A stretch of 64,000 bases of DNA from Bradyrhizobium sp. BR 10289 (GTDB lineage Bacteria > Pseudomonadota > Alphaproteobacteria > Rhizobiales > Xanthobacteraceae), in contig NZ_JACOFR010000011.1 in the NCBI RefSeq assembly GCF_019455385.1, positions 166,411-230,410 on the forward strand, written 5' to 3'. The position numbers and the translations under genes are program-made. Shown here one piece after another: positions 54,994-62,607 of this stretch; the first letter of the stretch is position 1, and each line of letters begins with the position of its first letter. A model generated the notes under the pieces. It ran no database searches, was not told the DNA's origin, and worked only from the letters and a program-made list of their open reading frames with translations.

Positions 54994-56417
54994 AGCACCT
55001 TCCCCGGATTCATGATGCCGTGCGGATCGAGCATCGCCTTGATCGAGCGCATCAGCTCGATGGCGGTCTTGTCCTTGACGTCAGGCAGCTCGTCGCGCTT
55101 GAGCACGCCGATGCCGTGCTCGGCCGAGATCGAGCCGCCCATGCGCAGCACGATCTCGAACACCACGGCGTTCATCTCGTGCCAGCGCGCGAGGTAATCC
55201 GCGGTGTTGGCGCCGATCGGCTGGCTGACATTGTAATGCAGATTGCCGTCGCCGAGATGGCCGAACGGCACCGGCCGCGCGCCGGGGATCAGCTTCACGA
55301 CGGCAGCGTTGGCTTCCGCGATGAATTCAGGCACGGCGGCAACCGGCACCGAGATATCGTGCTTGATCGAGCCGCCCTCGGGCTTCTGTGCCGACGACAT
55401 CTCCTCGCGCAGCTTCCAGAAATTGTTGCGCTGGGAAAGGCTCGACGCGATCACGGCATCGTCGACGATCTCTTCCTCCATGGCGCGGCCCAAAATCGTC
55501 TCCAGCGGCGTGCGGGCATCGTCGCCCGGCGAGGACAATTCCATCAGCACGTACCAGGGATGCTTCTCGGCTAGCGGATCGCGCACGTCGATGCCGTGAC
55601 GGACCGAAAAATCGACCGCCATCTCCGAGAGCAGCTCGAAGCTCGTCAACGTATTGGCGGCTTCGCTCTGCGCGATCGTCAGCAGCTTCAAGGCCGCCGC
55701 CGGCGATTTCAGCCCGACATAGGCGGTCTCGACCGCCCGCGGCTTCGGAAACAGTTTCAATGTCGCAGCGGTAATGATGCCGAGCGTGCCTTCCGCGCCG
55801 ATGAAGAGGTTGTGCAGATTGTAGCCGGTATTGTCCTTCTTCAGCTTCGAGAGCACGTTGAGCACGCGTCCGTCGGCGAGCACCACTTCCAGCCCCAGCG
55901 CCATCTCGCGCGCGACGCCATAGGCGAGCGCGGCGGTGCCGCCGGCATTGGTCGAGAGGTTGCCGCCGATGGTGCAGCTTCCCTCCGCGCCCAGCGAGAG
56001 CGGAAATAGCCGGTCCACGTCGGACGCCTTCTGCTGCGCGATCTGCAGCACGACGCCGGCCTCACACGTCATGGTGTTGGAGGCGGTGTCGACCTCGCGG
56101 ATCTTGTCCAGCCGCCGCAGCGACACCACGACCTCGCCATTATGCGGCGTCTGGCCGCCGACGAGGCCGGTGTTGCCGCCCTGCGGCACCAGCGCAATTT
56201 TGTGCGCGGAGGCGAGCTTGCATATTGCTGAGACTTCCGCCGTTGAGCCCGGACGCAGCACCAGCGGCGAGCGGCCGTGGAACAGATTGCGCTCCTCGGT
56301 GAGGTACGTCTCCATATCGGCCGCATCGGTGATCGCGTGCTTGTCCCCGACGATCTTGCGGAATTGCTCGATCAGCTCGGGCGCAAGTGGAGGGGTGGCA
56401 GGCTTGTTGATGTTCAT
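54990..56417 (-). CDS. FAD-linked oxidase (D-2-hydroxyacid dehydrogenase type)
   Basis: The 475-residue protein belongs to the GlcD/D-lactate/D-2-hydroxyglutarate group. The PP-loop FAD motif is LVPQGGNTGLVGGQTPH; SLGAEGSCTIGGNLSTNAGG and FGHLGDGNLHYNV and the late MGGSISAEHGIGVLKRDEL are conserved. It oxidises a D-2-hydroxyacid and passes electrons to quinone or ETF, so it may link to the ETF-QO at 3.4 kb. It follows tsaC by 17 bases. Confidence 0.9.
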   Translation of the reverse strand: MNINKPATPPLAPELIEQFRKIVGDKHAITDAADMETYLTEERNLFHGRSPLVLRPGSTAEVSAICKLASAHKIALVPQGGNTGLVGGQTPHNGEVVVSLRRLDKIREVDTASNTMTCEAGVVLQIAQQKASDVDRLFPLSLGAEGSCTIGGNLSTNAGGTAALAYGVAREMALGLEVVLADGRVLNVLSKLKKDNTGYNLHNLFIGAEGTLGIITAATLKLFPKPRAVETAYVGLKSPAAALKLLTIAQSEAANTLTSFELLSEMAVDFSVRHGIDVRDPLAEKHPWYVLMELSSPGDDARTPLETILGRAMEEEIVDDAVIASSLSQRNNFWKLREEMSSAQKPEGGSIKHDISVPVAAVPEFIAEANAAVVKLIPGARPVPFGHLGDGNLHYNVSQPIGANTADYLARWHEMNAVVFEIVLRMGGSISAEHGIGVLKRDELPDVKDKTAIELMRSIKAMLDPHGIMNPGKVL

Positions 56418-56434
56418 CGTCTCGTCTCTACTCT

Positions 56435-57442
56435 TTATCGCGCAACAGCCGCGCGCCGCAGCCTGTCGTTGATCGCTTCGCCCAAGCCTTCTTCGGGAAT
56501 CGCCATCACCGCGATCGCCTTTGGCGCTTTTGCATCCAGGCTGCGAAGATAGCCGAACAGATTGGCGGCGGCTTCATCGAGATCAGCCGCGGGCGACAAA
56601 TTCATGACGGCAGCGGCGGCCTCGAGCCCCGGCAGGCGCGCAGGCCCGAACGCCAGCAGCGCCTCATCAGGCGCAACGTCCTGTGCGCGCAGCCGCACAT
56701 TTGCGCGCGGCGCGTAATGCGAGGCCAGCATGCCCGGCGCCAGCGGCTGGCTGTCGTCGCTCTCGGGCTCGACCGGCGGCCGCGCCAGCGGCGCGCCCAG
56801 CACCGCCTCGATCCGCTCCCGCGACAGCCCGCCGGGCCGCAGCAGCATCGGCGCCTCGAAGCAGCCGACAATGGTCGATTCCACACCGACCGCAACCGGC
56901 CCGCCGTCGACGATCAGGTCGATCCGCCCGGAAAGATCGCTCTCGACATGCGCGGCCAGCGTCGGCGAGACGTGGCCGGAGATGTTGGCGGACGGCGCCA
57001 CCACCGCCCCGCCAAAGGCGCGCAGGATCGCTTCCGCCACCGGATGGGCGGGAATGCGGATCGCGACCGTGTCGAGCCCCGCGGTGGCGAGGTCCGACAC
57101 CGGGCAACCCTCTGTCTTCGGCACCACCAGCGTCAGCGGCCCCGGCCAGAACGCTTGCGCAAGGGCCAGTGCCCGCGCGTCGAACCGCCCGATGGCCTGC
57201 GCGGCGGCAAGGTCCGGGACATGCGCGATCAGCGGATTGAAGGCTGGCCGCCCTTTGGCGCTGTAGATATGGGCAACCGCCGTCGCATTGGCGGCGTCCG
57301 CGCCGAGCCCGTAGACCGTCTCGGTGGGGAACGCGACCAGCCCGCCCGCAGCGAGGGTCCGGGCCGCGGCCTCGGCGGCCGCGCTGCCTGCCGGTAAAAC
57401 CAGTGTTTCAAGACCCGTTTTCACAGGGACAAAATTCCTCAT
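56435..57442 (-). CDS. tsaC: L-threonylcarbamoyladenylate synthase (Sua5 type)
   Basis: This enzyme makes the threonylcarbamoyl-AMP used for the t6A37 tRNA modification. The 335-residue protein has the YrdC domain (GLVAFPTETVYGLGADA, YSAKGRPAFNPLIAHV, TVAIRIPAHP, SANISGHVSPT) and a C-terminal Sua5 domain with LAPGMLASHYAPRA. The ATG at 57442 was chosen; the longer frame runs into the tRNA gene. It starts the leftward six-gene run. Confidence 0.93.
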   Translation of the reverse strand: MRNFVPVKTGLETLVLPAGSAAAEAAARTLAAGGLVAFPTETVYGLGADAANATAVAHIYSAKGRPAFNPLIAHVPDLAAAQAIGRFDARALALAQAFWPGPLTLVVPKTEGCPVSDLATAGLDTVAIRIPAHPVAEAILRAFGGAVVAPSANISGHVSPTLAAHVESDLSGRIDLIVDGGPVAVGVESTIVGCFEAPMLLRPGGLSRERIEAVLGAPLARPPVEPESDDSQPLAPGMLASHYAPRANVRLRAQDVAPDEALLAFGPARLPGLEAAAAVMNLSPAADLDEAAANLFGYLRSLDAKAPKAIAVMAIPEEGLGEAINDRLRRAAVAR

Positions 57443-57492
57443 ATCGCCCGCTTGCGGTGCGCCAAGCCCGACGCTATAAGCCGGCCTCTTGT

Positions 57493-57569
57493 CGGAGTGT
57501 GGCTCAGCCCGGTAGAGCACTGCGTTCGGGACGCAGGGGTCGCAGGTTCGAATCCTGCCACTCCGACCA
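57493..57569 (+). tRNA. tRNA-Pro (anticodon CGG)
   Basis: Seventy-seven bases fold as a cloverleaf: acceptor CGGAGTG pairs with CACTCCG, D-loop AGCCCGGTA, anticodon stem CTGCG/CGCAG with loop TTCGGGA (anticodon CGG), T-arm GCAGG-TTCGAAT-CCTGC, and an encoded ACCA end. It reads proline codon CCG. Confidence 0.97.
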
Positions 57570-58025
57570 TTCTTCCAAAAGTCGACGTTTTCCTAGAGGC
57601 TTGGCGGACCGGCCGCCGGCGCCTCAGGTCTCCCTTTTGCAACGATTTTCCGGACGGGTCCACGGCCGATTTGGCCCTCGCAGGGCGGCTTGTTCCGGTG
57701 GCATGGCTTGGCATTCGGCCATAGGCCTATCGGCGCCGCATGCTGGTCGAGTGTCTCGAGGATATGGGGCTGACCGGAAATAGCCGGATACGGGGTGATG
57801 CAGGCAGCTCGCGCCTTGTTCAACTCGGTCTCTTCCCAAGCTCGAGCTGGCCGATCAATGATGTGCTCGATGGTCGAAGGGGTGAATGGCCGAGAGGCTG
57901 AGAGAACGCGGCACGATCTGCCGTAGCAGTTCGGAAGGTGGGTAGAGAGCAGCGAAACCCATCACTTACTTCTCCGCTCCTGCATGAAAGTTGATGTCAT
58001 AGGCCTGCCTATCCCACAGTGCCTT
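57570..58025. other. Gene-free stretch after tRNA-Pro
   Basis: No convincing gene was found in 456 bases. Several short frames exist but none has a ribosome site or a family motif; a plus-strand MLVECLEDMG near 57740 hints at a response-regulator remnant but ends quickly. No copy of the tRNA 3' end was seen here or further right. Confidence 0.5.
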
Positions 58026-58053
58026 CGTCAGGCGTCAGGCGTCAGGCGTCAGG
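58026..58053. repeat. Tandem heptamer repeat (CGTCAGG) x4
   Basis: Four exact copies of CGTCAGG. The stop codon of the minus-strand 57-residue gene falls inside this tract. Confidence 0.9.
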
Positions 58054-58215
58054 CGTTGCGCTGGAGGCCTGCGTGCTGCTGACCGGGTCGGATGCGGGGA
58101 AAGTGTCCTTGAGACCTTTGTCCAGCTCATCGTCACGCTTTGTGTCCTGCTTCACGCTCTGCTTCGGGTCCTCGGCGTGCTTGTCCGGCGGCGCCGGATT
58201 GAATTTTTCGGTCAT
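58042..58215 (-). CDS. Small polar protein with TFPASDP motif
   Basis: A 57-residue protein opening MTEKFNPAPPDKHAEDPKQS and then carrying a block with DELDKGLKDTFPASDPVSST. The K-D-T-F-P-A-S-D-P ending marks a widespread family of small rhizobial proteins with no known role, probably disordered. AAGGAG lies seven bases before the ATG at 58215, and an exact GGAAC-N16-CGTT promoter lies 22 bases upstream. Confidence 0.85.
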   Translation of the reverse strand: MTEKFNPAPPDKHAEDPKQSVKQDTKRDDELDKGLKDTFPASDPVSSTQASSATPDA

Positions 58216-58236
58216 GATGTGCTCCTTCGAGGTCCG

Positions 58237-58261
58237 AACGCAGACGGCCATGGCGCGTTCC
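58237..58261 (-). promoter_or_regulatory. Sigma-EcfG-type promoter (GGAAC-N16-CGTT)
   Basis: On the minus strand GGAAC at 58261-58257 and CGTT at 58240-58237, 16 bases apart: an exact match to the consensus, ending 21 bases before the 57-residue gene. Confidence 0.8.
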
Positions 58262-58265
58262 TCCA

Positions 58266-58290
58266 GGAACCATCCTCGCGTCGCGGCTTT
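58266..58290 (+). promoter_or_regulatory. EcfG-like promoter (GGAAC-N16-CTTT)
   Basis: GGAAC at 58266-58270, 16 bases, CTTT at 58287-58290, one base off the -10 consensus; 19 bases before the 49-residue gene. It is back to back with the minus-strand promoter. Confidence 0.55.
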
Positions 58291-58309
58291 TGTGTTGAAG
58301 GAGGACGTC

Positions 58310-58459
58310 ATGCACGCGCGAGAACAAAAGATTGCGGAACGCTCAACGGAAGCACACCAAGCGGCGCCCCGCGGAGGCGTCTTGGTGATGCTGCTCCTGA
58401 GTCTGGCACTTGCCGCCGTGATCATGGTCGCGATCTGGACCTTCTTCTTTCATCCCTGA
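58310..58459 (+). CDS. Small single-span membrane protein
   Basis: A 49-residue protein: a polar start MHAREQKIAERSTEAHQ, then GGVLVMLLLSLALAAVIMV as one transmembrane helix, ending WTFFFHP. AAGGAGG lies at good spacing before the ATG at 58310. The frame is open upstream to 58019 but that sequence is antisense to the 57-residue gene. Confidence 0.8.
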   Translation: MHAREQKIAERSTEAHQAAPRGGVLVMLLLSLALAAVIMVAIWTFFFHP

Positions 58460-58509
58460 ATCGACCAGCGATGCGATCGCGTTCTCGCAACCGTCGATCA
58501 TCCCGGATA

Positions 58510-58534
58510 GGAACCTCAGCCTGCGCCACCGGTT
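58510..58534 (+). promoter_or_regulatory. EcfG-like promoter (GGAAC-N16-GGTT)
   Basis: GGAAC at 58510-58514, 16 bases, GGTT at 58531-58534 (consensus CGTT), 27 bases before the start of the 98-residue gene. Confidence 0.6.
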
Positions 58535-58561
58535 GACGCCCGCATCGTGAAAGGAGCGGGC

Positions 58562-58858
58562 ATGGAATGCACCCTTATCGCCGAATTCGATAATCGCCGC
58601 GCGGCGGAGCTTGCAGTCGAGCACGTGGTGCAAGAATACGGCGTTCCGAGGGGCGACGTGTTCGTGCAGCCGACTGGCTCCAATAACACTGCTGGCGAGA
58701 GGCCTGTCGGTGCCGACGCGAAGGCTGTGCCCGAACCGGAGCGCGGCGCCAAGCTCGAGGGGCCTATCGAGGTATCGGTCAACTTCCATGGTGACGATAC
58801 GCATCGCCTCGTCGACGCGCTCAAGTCTGCCGGTGCCAAGACTGTCCGGACCAAATAG
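58562..58858 (+). CDS. Small protein, possible general-stress-protein relative
   Basis: A 98-residue soluble protein with MECTLIAEFDNRRAAELAVE at the start, GVPRGDVFVQPTG in the middle and PIEVSVNFHGDDTHRLVDAL near the end: a beta-alpha-beta pattern reminiscent of general stress protein 17M/DUF1269-like domains, though this is weak. GGAG lies seven bases before the ATG; an in-frame GTG at 58547 is less likely. Confidence 0.75.
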   Translation: MECTLIAEFDNRRAAELAVEHVVQEYGVPRGDVFVQPTGSNNTAGERPVGADAKAVPEPERGAKLEGPIEVSVNFHGDDTHRLVDALKSAGAKTVRTK

Positions 58859-58943
58859 AGGGTCCTGAGCAGTGCTCGTGACTAGCCATTCCTTATCAGG
58901 CATGTTCTTCACGGCGGCCAAGAGCAAGCGCATCCTTTAATTC

Positions 58944-59294
58944 ATGGCCGGCATCAAGCATCCCGTGACGCCGGACCGGCGCTACTTCGTCGTGAAGGGA
59001 AAGCTGTGGCGCCTCAGCGATCCCGACCTTGAGCCACGTGAAAAGGCGCGTCTGGTCAAAGAGCTCATGGATGCGCGACGCGCCGTCAAGGCGGCAAAAG
59101 GTGTCGGGGACCGGGACGCGGAGCTCGAAGCTCATCGGCGGGTAGATGAGGCGAAGCGCCGCTTGGGCGAGCGAGGGCCAGTCTGGTGGGACGACGGCGC
59201 CCCGGATTTCAACCGGCACCTGGTGAAGAACTCGCCATACGCGGATTGGTATTCGAAGCAGCGGTCTGACTGCTCCTCTAAGCGGCGGGCTTGA
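58944..59294 (+). CDS. Conserved small basic protein
   Basis: A 116-residue, highly charged protein: MAGIKHPVTPDRRYFVVKGK, LWRLSDPDLEPREKARLVKE, a helical Arg/Ala/Glu segment, and PVWWDDGAPDFNRHLVKNSP near the end. I recall this type from many rhizobial genomes, without a verified role (some are called Tol-associated). No strong ribosome site is seen. The 3' end overlaps the convergent topoisomerase gene by 17 bases. Confidence 0.75.
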   Translation: MAGIKHPVTPDRRYFVVKGKLWRLSDPDLEPREKARLVKELMDARRAVKAAKGVGDRDAELEAHRRVDEAKRRLGERGPVWWDDGAPDFNRHLVKNSPYADWYSKQRSDCSSKRRA

Positions 59295-60378
59295 GGGCCC
59301 GCAGACGCTTGTGGAGAAAGGCCAGAACCATGATCTCGTCCGGGCTGAGTTCGGCGTATTGCTGCTTGAACTTGCGGGCAATCCTCGCGTCAAGCATCTT
59401 CACCAGATCGCCGGACATGTAGGCGTTGAAAATCTCCGGGTGCACGTAGCTTTTTCGGCAAATGGCGGGAGTGTTGCCGAGTTGCTTGGCGACGTTTTCG
59501 ATGGCCGCGACGACATTGCGTTTGGCCTCTGCCGCGCTGTCGTATTTCTTGAACTCCGACAGCGCGAGCGCCGCCAGGATGGTACCGGCCCAGGTGCGGA
59601 AGTCCTTCGCGGTGAAGTCTTCTCCTGTGACATCCTTGATGTAGCCGTTGACGTCGCCGGAATCCACAGTCCGTGAGGTACCGTCGCCGTCCAGATACTT
59701 GAAGAGCTCGTGCCCGGGAATCTCGGCGCAGCGCTTCACGATGGCTGCAATCCGCTTATCTTCCACCTGGAGCTTCCATTGTTTGCCGGACTTGCCGGTG
59801 AAGTCGAAGCGCAGCACGCCTCTGCCGATTTCCACGTGCTTGCGTCGCATCGTCGTCAGGCCGTACGACTTGTTCTTCTCGGCGTACTCCGCGTTGCCGA
59901 CGCGTATGAGTGTTTTCTCCAGCAGGCTCACGATCGTTGCCAGTACCTTTTCGCGAGGGAGGCCGTCCCGCGTCATGTCTGAGGCGACGCGGGCGCGCAG
60001 CGCCGGCAAAGCCTGCGCGAATTGCATGATATGCTCGTACTTGTTCTGCTCCCGTAGCTCGCGCCACTTCGGATGGTACCTGTACTGCTTGCGACCCCGG
60101 GCATCGAGGCCCGTCGCCTGTATGTGGCCGTTGGCGGACGGGCAGATCCAGACGGATTCGTAGGCCGGCGGGATGCCGATCGACTTGATGCGGCGAATAA
60201 TCGCTTTGTCGGTGATGCGTTTGCCATCCTTGTCGTAGTAGGCAAATGACGTACCGGCGCGCTTGCGAGTGTAGCCCGCTGCAGCGTCGCTCACGTAGCG
60301 CAGGCCTTCCTCCGCGATGGCGGCCGCGACGTTGCCCGTCCGGTCGAATATTTCTCCGTCCTTGCCTTCGCGCAGCAT
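59278..60378 (-). CDS. DNA topoisomerase IB (poxvirus type)
   Basis: It relaxes supercoils through a 3'-phosphotyrosyl intermediate. The 366-residue protein has IPPAYESVWICPSANGHIQA, RDGLPREKVLATIVSLLEKT, NKSYGLTTMRRKHVEI, FRTWAGTILAALAL and the nucleophile region ICRKSYVHPEIFNAY (Tyr in SYVHP). The ATG at 60378 follows GAGAGGAAG; the frame runs on to 60465. A GGAAC-N16-CTTT element 51 bases upstream suggests stress control. Confidence 0.93.
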   Translation of the reverse strand: MLREGKDGEIFDRTGNVAAAIAEEGLRYVSDAAAGYTRKRAGTSFAYYDKDGKRITDKAIIRRIKSIGIPPAYESVWICPSANGHIQATGLDARGRKQYRYHPKWRELREQNKYEHIMQFAQALPALRARVASDMTRDGLPREKVLATIVSLLEKTLIRVGNAEYAEKNKSYGLTTMRRKHVEIGRGVLRFDFTGKSGKQWKLQVEDKRIAAIVKRCAEIPGHELFKYLDGDGTSRTVDSGDVNGYIKDVTGEDFTAKDFRTWAGTILAALALSEFKKYDSAAEAKRNVVAAIENVAKQLGNTPAICRKSYVHPEIFNAYMSGDLVKMLDARIARKFKQQYAELSPDEIMVLAFLHKRLRALKPAA

Positions 60379-60428
60379 GCCGCACTTCCTCTCCGGTCGA
60401 CCTTGCTGATGCGAGGTTTCACTAGAAG

Positions 60429-60453
60429 AAAGTTGCACGCAGCGTTTGGTTCC
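60429..60453 (-). promoter_or_regulatory. EcfG-like promoter (GGAAC-N16-CTTT)
   Basis: Minus strand GGAAC at 60453-60449, 16 bases, CTTT at 60432-60429, upstream of topoisomerase IB. It has the same -10 variant as the promoter at 58266. Confidence 0.55.
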
Positions 60454-60602
60454 GCGTGCCAGCAATCCGCTCGGTCATCGTCAGCCGCCTATGGCGTAAA
60501 CGTCCCGCGGCAGACCGGTTGCCATTCCGTCAGCTTGCCGGCTAAATGCGCAAACACCCGATCGGCAAGATCGGCCAAAAACAAGAAACAGGGCTGGAAA
60601 TC

Positions 60603-61580
60603 ATGAACAGGAAGATTGTCGCGCTCGTGGCTGCGTTTGGCTTGGCTGCCTGCTGTAGCCCGGCATGGGCCGCATGGCCCGAAGACAAGCCCATCGAGGT
60701 CGTGGTGGGCTTTGCGCCAGGCGGCGGCACCGATGTGATGGCGCGCAAGCTGCTTCCCTTCGTCGAGCGTGCGCTGGGCGGCAAGGCGAAATTCGTCGTG
60801 CTGAACAAGCCCGGCGCCGGCGGCGAGATCGCTTTCATGTCGATCGCGCGCGGGGCGCCCGACGGCCATGCGATCGGCGTCGTCAACGTCCCCGGCTACA
60901 ACTTCCTGCCGATGACCCGCAAAACCCAATACAGCACGGACGACATCCGGCTGGTCGCGCGCGTCGTCGAAGATCCGAACGTCGTCGTGGTGCCCGCGGA
61001 CAGCAAATTCAGCAATCTTGCGGATGTCGTTGCCGCGCTGCGCGACAAGCCTGGCTCGGTGACCTTTGGTCACAATGGCGCCGGCACCAACGGTCATCTG
61101 GCCATTCGCATGCTCGGGGCTGCCGCGAAGGTCGAGCCCAACGAAATCTCCTACCGGGGAACAGCCGCACAGCGGACCGATCTCTTGGGCGGGCATCTGG
61201 ACATCGGGATGATCACTCTCAGCGAGATTCCCGAATTGCATGGCACCAACAAGGGGCCGCTACGCGTCATCGCGATCCTGTCGAAGAAGCGCTTTGCATC
61301 GCTGCCCGAGGTTCCGACGGCGGAGGAGGCGGGCTTTCCGGTAGTAACGACGGCCGAGCGTGGCTTTGCGGTCCCGAAAGGCGTTCCGGACGACATCGTC
61401 AGGAGGCTGGAAGCCGGGATCGAAGAGGGCCTGCGCAATCCCGAGTACCTCTCGGGTTCACCCGGGGATGAGCCGGTGATCGCCTTCTTGCCGGGCGCGG
61501 AGTGGCAGAAACACCTCGACGCCATGTCAGAGGCCCTGCGTCCTTTCGCCGAGCAGATGCGGGCGGCAGAACAGAAGTAA
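60603..61580 (+). CDS. Bug-family tripartite transporter substrate-binding protein
   Basis: The 325-residue protein has a signal peptide (cleavage after PAWAA) and the Bug signatures IEVVVGFAPGGGTDVMARKL, VLNKPGAGGEIAF, LPEVPTAEEAGFP and FAVPKGVPDDIV. Such periplasmic proteins bind carboxylates for TctAB transporters. No tctA or tctB is in view, so it is an orphan. The ATG at 60603 gives a proper signal peptide. Confidence 0.92.
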   Translation: MNRKIVALVAAFGLAACCSPAWAAWPEDKPIEVVVGFAPGGGTDVMARKLLPFVERALGGKAKFVVLNKPGAGGEIAFMSIARGAPDGHAIGVVNVPGYNFLPMTRKTQYSTDDIRLVARVVEDPNVVVVPADSKFSNLADVVAALRDKPGSVTFGHNGAGTNGHLAIRMLGAAAKVEPNEISYRGTAAQRTDLLGGHLDIGMITLSEIPELHGTNKGPLRVIAILSKKRFASLPEVPTAEEAGFPVVTTAERGFAVPKGVPDDIVRRLEAGIEEGLRNPEYLSGSPGDEPVIAFLPGAEWQKHLDAMSEALRPFAEQMRAAEQK

Positions 61581-61606
61581 TCCCGTCGTGCGCAGCCGTG
61601 GCCTGG

Positions 61607-61933
61607 CTACCGCCGCGCCACCAGCACGCCGATCAGAAACGCCACCACCAGAGACGGCAGCGGGGCTTCGCGCACCATGCCGCGGAGGATCTCCGGCCAG
61701 TGCTGCTCCGGCACGAGTCTTGGAGACTTGACCTCGGCCACCGGCGTCATGCCCCAGTCGGAGGCAAGCTCGCTGATCTCACTCGCCGCCAGGCGCACGC
61801 CATCACGGATGCGGAAGATCGCAGCCTCCGCGCGCTCGCGCGGCGACAACAGCATCACCGTCGAGACCGCCGTGCGCAGCGTCATCTCGCCAAAGCCCTG
61901 CAGTCTCACCGACTCCTCGGGATCGGACGTCAT
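61607..61933 (-). CDS. Small membrane-anchored protein
   Basis: A 108-residue protein with a helical polar region (RTAVSTVMLLSPRERAEAAI, RIRDGVRLAASEISELASDW) and a C-terminal hydrophobic end APLPSLVVAFLIGVLVARR, i.e. a tail anchor. It starts nine bases after the 37-residue gene. No family recognised. Confidence 0.7.
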   Translation of the reverse strand: MTSDPEESVRLQGFGEMTLRTAVSTVMLLSPRERAEAAIFRIRDGVRLAASEISELASDWGMTPVAEVKSPRLVPEQHWPEILRGMVREAPLPSLVVAFLIGVLVARR

Positions 61934-61942
61934 GCGAAATCC

Positions 61943-62056
61943 TCACAGCGCAAAATGGCGCGCGATGGTGAAGGCGGCCGTCGCGCAAATGACCAGCGTG
62001 GAAACCGCGCCGGCCACGCCGCGCGCCAGATGAGCTCGCGTCAGGTGCCTGGTCAT
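61943..62056 (-). CDS. Predicted 37-residue membrane protein
   Basis: MTRHLTRAHLARGVAGAVST begins the protein and STLVICATAAFTIARHFAL ends it: one transmembrane helix after a basic start. GGAG lies seven bases before the ATG and a GGAAC-N16-CATT element lies further upstream. It comes nine bases before the 108-residue gene, so the two probably form an operon. It is too short for standard gene finders. Confidence 0.6.
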   Translation of the reverse strand: MTRHLTRAHLARGVAGAVSTLVICATAAFTIARHFAL

Positions 62057-62081
62057 GAGTCTGCTCCATGCTCAGCATGGA

Positions 62082-62106
62082 AATGGCGGCGCGCGCGGTT
62101 GGTTCC
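62082..62106 (-). promoter_or_regulatory. Weak EcfG-like element (GGAAC-N16-CATT)
   Basis: Minus strand GGAAC at 62106-62102 and CATT at 62085-62082, 26 bases before the 37-residue gene; one base from consensus in the -10 part. Confidence 0.4.
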
Positions 62107-62134
62107 TTGGGCAAGGATGATTGCCCGGCCCCGG

Positions 62135-62359
62135 CTACTTCCGCAGCAGCTCGCTCAACGCCGCTGTCGCCTCGGCGCAGCGGATGTCGTCGATCTCGCG
62201 CGACAGCCTGAGCGCGCTCGATCTGAGCTCGTCGAGCTTCCAGCTCTGCGGGTTCTGGCCTTCGAGCTGGCTCAGTCGCTTGTTCAGATCGTCCAGTCTC
62301 GATTGGAGCTGCCCGATGCTGGCGGCCCCATTTACTTTCCAAACGCGTTGTGCACGCAT
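62135..62359 (-). CDS. Small coiled-coil protein
   Basis: A 74-residue protein, MRAQRVWKVNGAASIGQLQS then RLDDLNKRLSQLEGQ, a heptad coiled coil, and a helical end with LRLSREIDDIRCAEATAALS. AGGGGATC precedes the ATG. It is the first of three tiny leftward genes. Confidence 0.7.
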   Translation of the reverse strand: MRAQRVWKVNGAASIGQLQSRLDDLNKRLSQLEGQNPQSWKLDELRSSALRLSREIDDIRCAEATAALSELLRK

Positions 62360-62443
62360 CGTAAGATCCCCTGTCGTCTCACGGCGTTGTGAGAGCGGTT
62401 CATGGCCGGAATGGGAGTTTCTCTTGTCCGGCTTCAGACCGTA

Positions 62444-62476
62444 GGGAACCGTTGCAGATCGGCAACGATGGTTCCC
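62444..62476. promoter_or_regulatory. Inverted repeat GGGAACC...GGTTCCC
   Basis: Seven-base arms (62444-62450, 62470-62476) with further pairing of TTGC and GCAA inside. It lies between the divergent 74-residue and D-carbamoylase genes, so it may be an operator for either. The remaining bases of this 248-base gap show nothing else. Confidence 0.4.
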
Positions 62477-62607
62477 CGATCGACGGCGCAACGCGCCCCG
62501 TCCTTGCGCGGTGGCCGATACAGGCGCGGAATCTGCATGGGTTATTTGGGCAGTGCGCCGCGCGATAGCGTGCGGCGACGCCGCATGCAGATGTGAAGGA
62601 CAGATTC

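Noticed and set aside
57730..57800. Plus-strand MLVECLEDMG stretch resembling a response-regulator opening
   Set aside because: Only about ten residues match; no Asp site or further domain follows, so it is at most a remnant.
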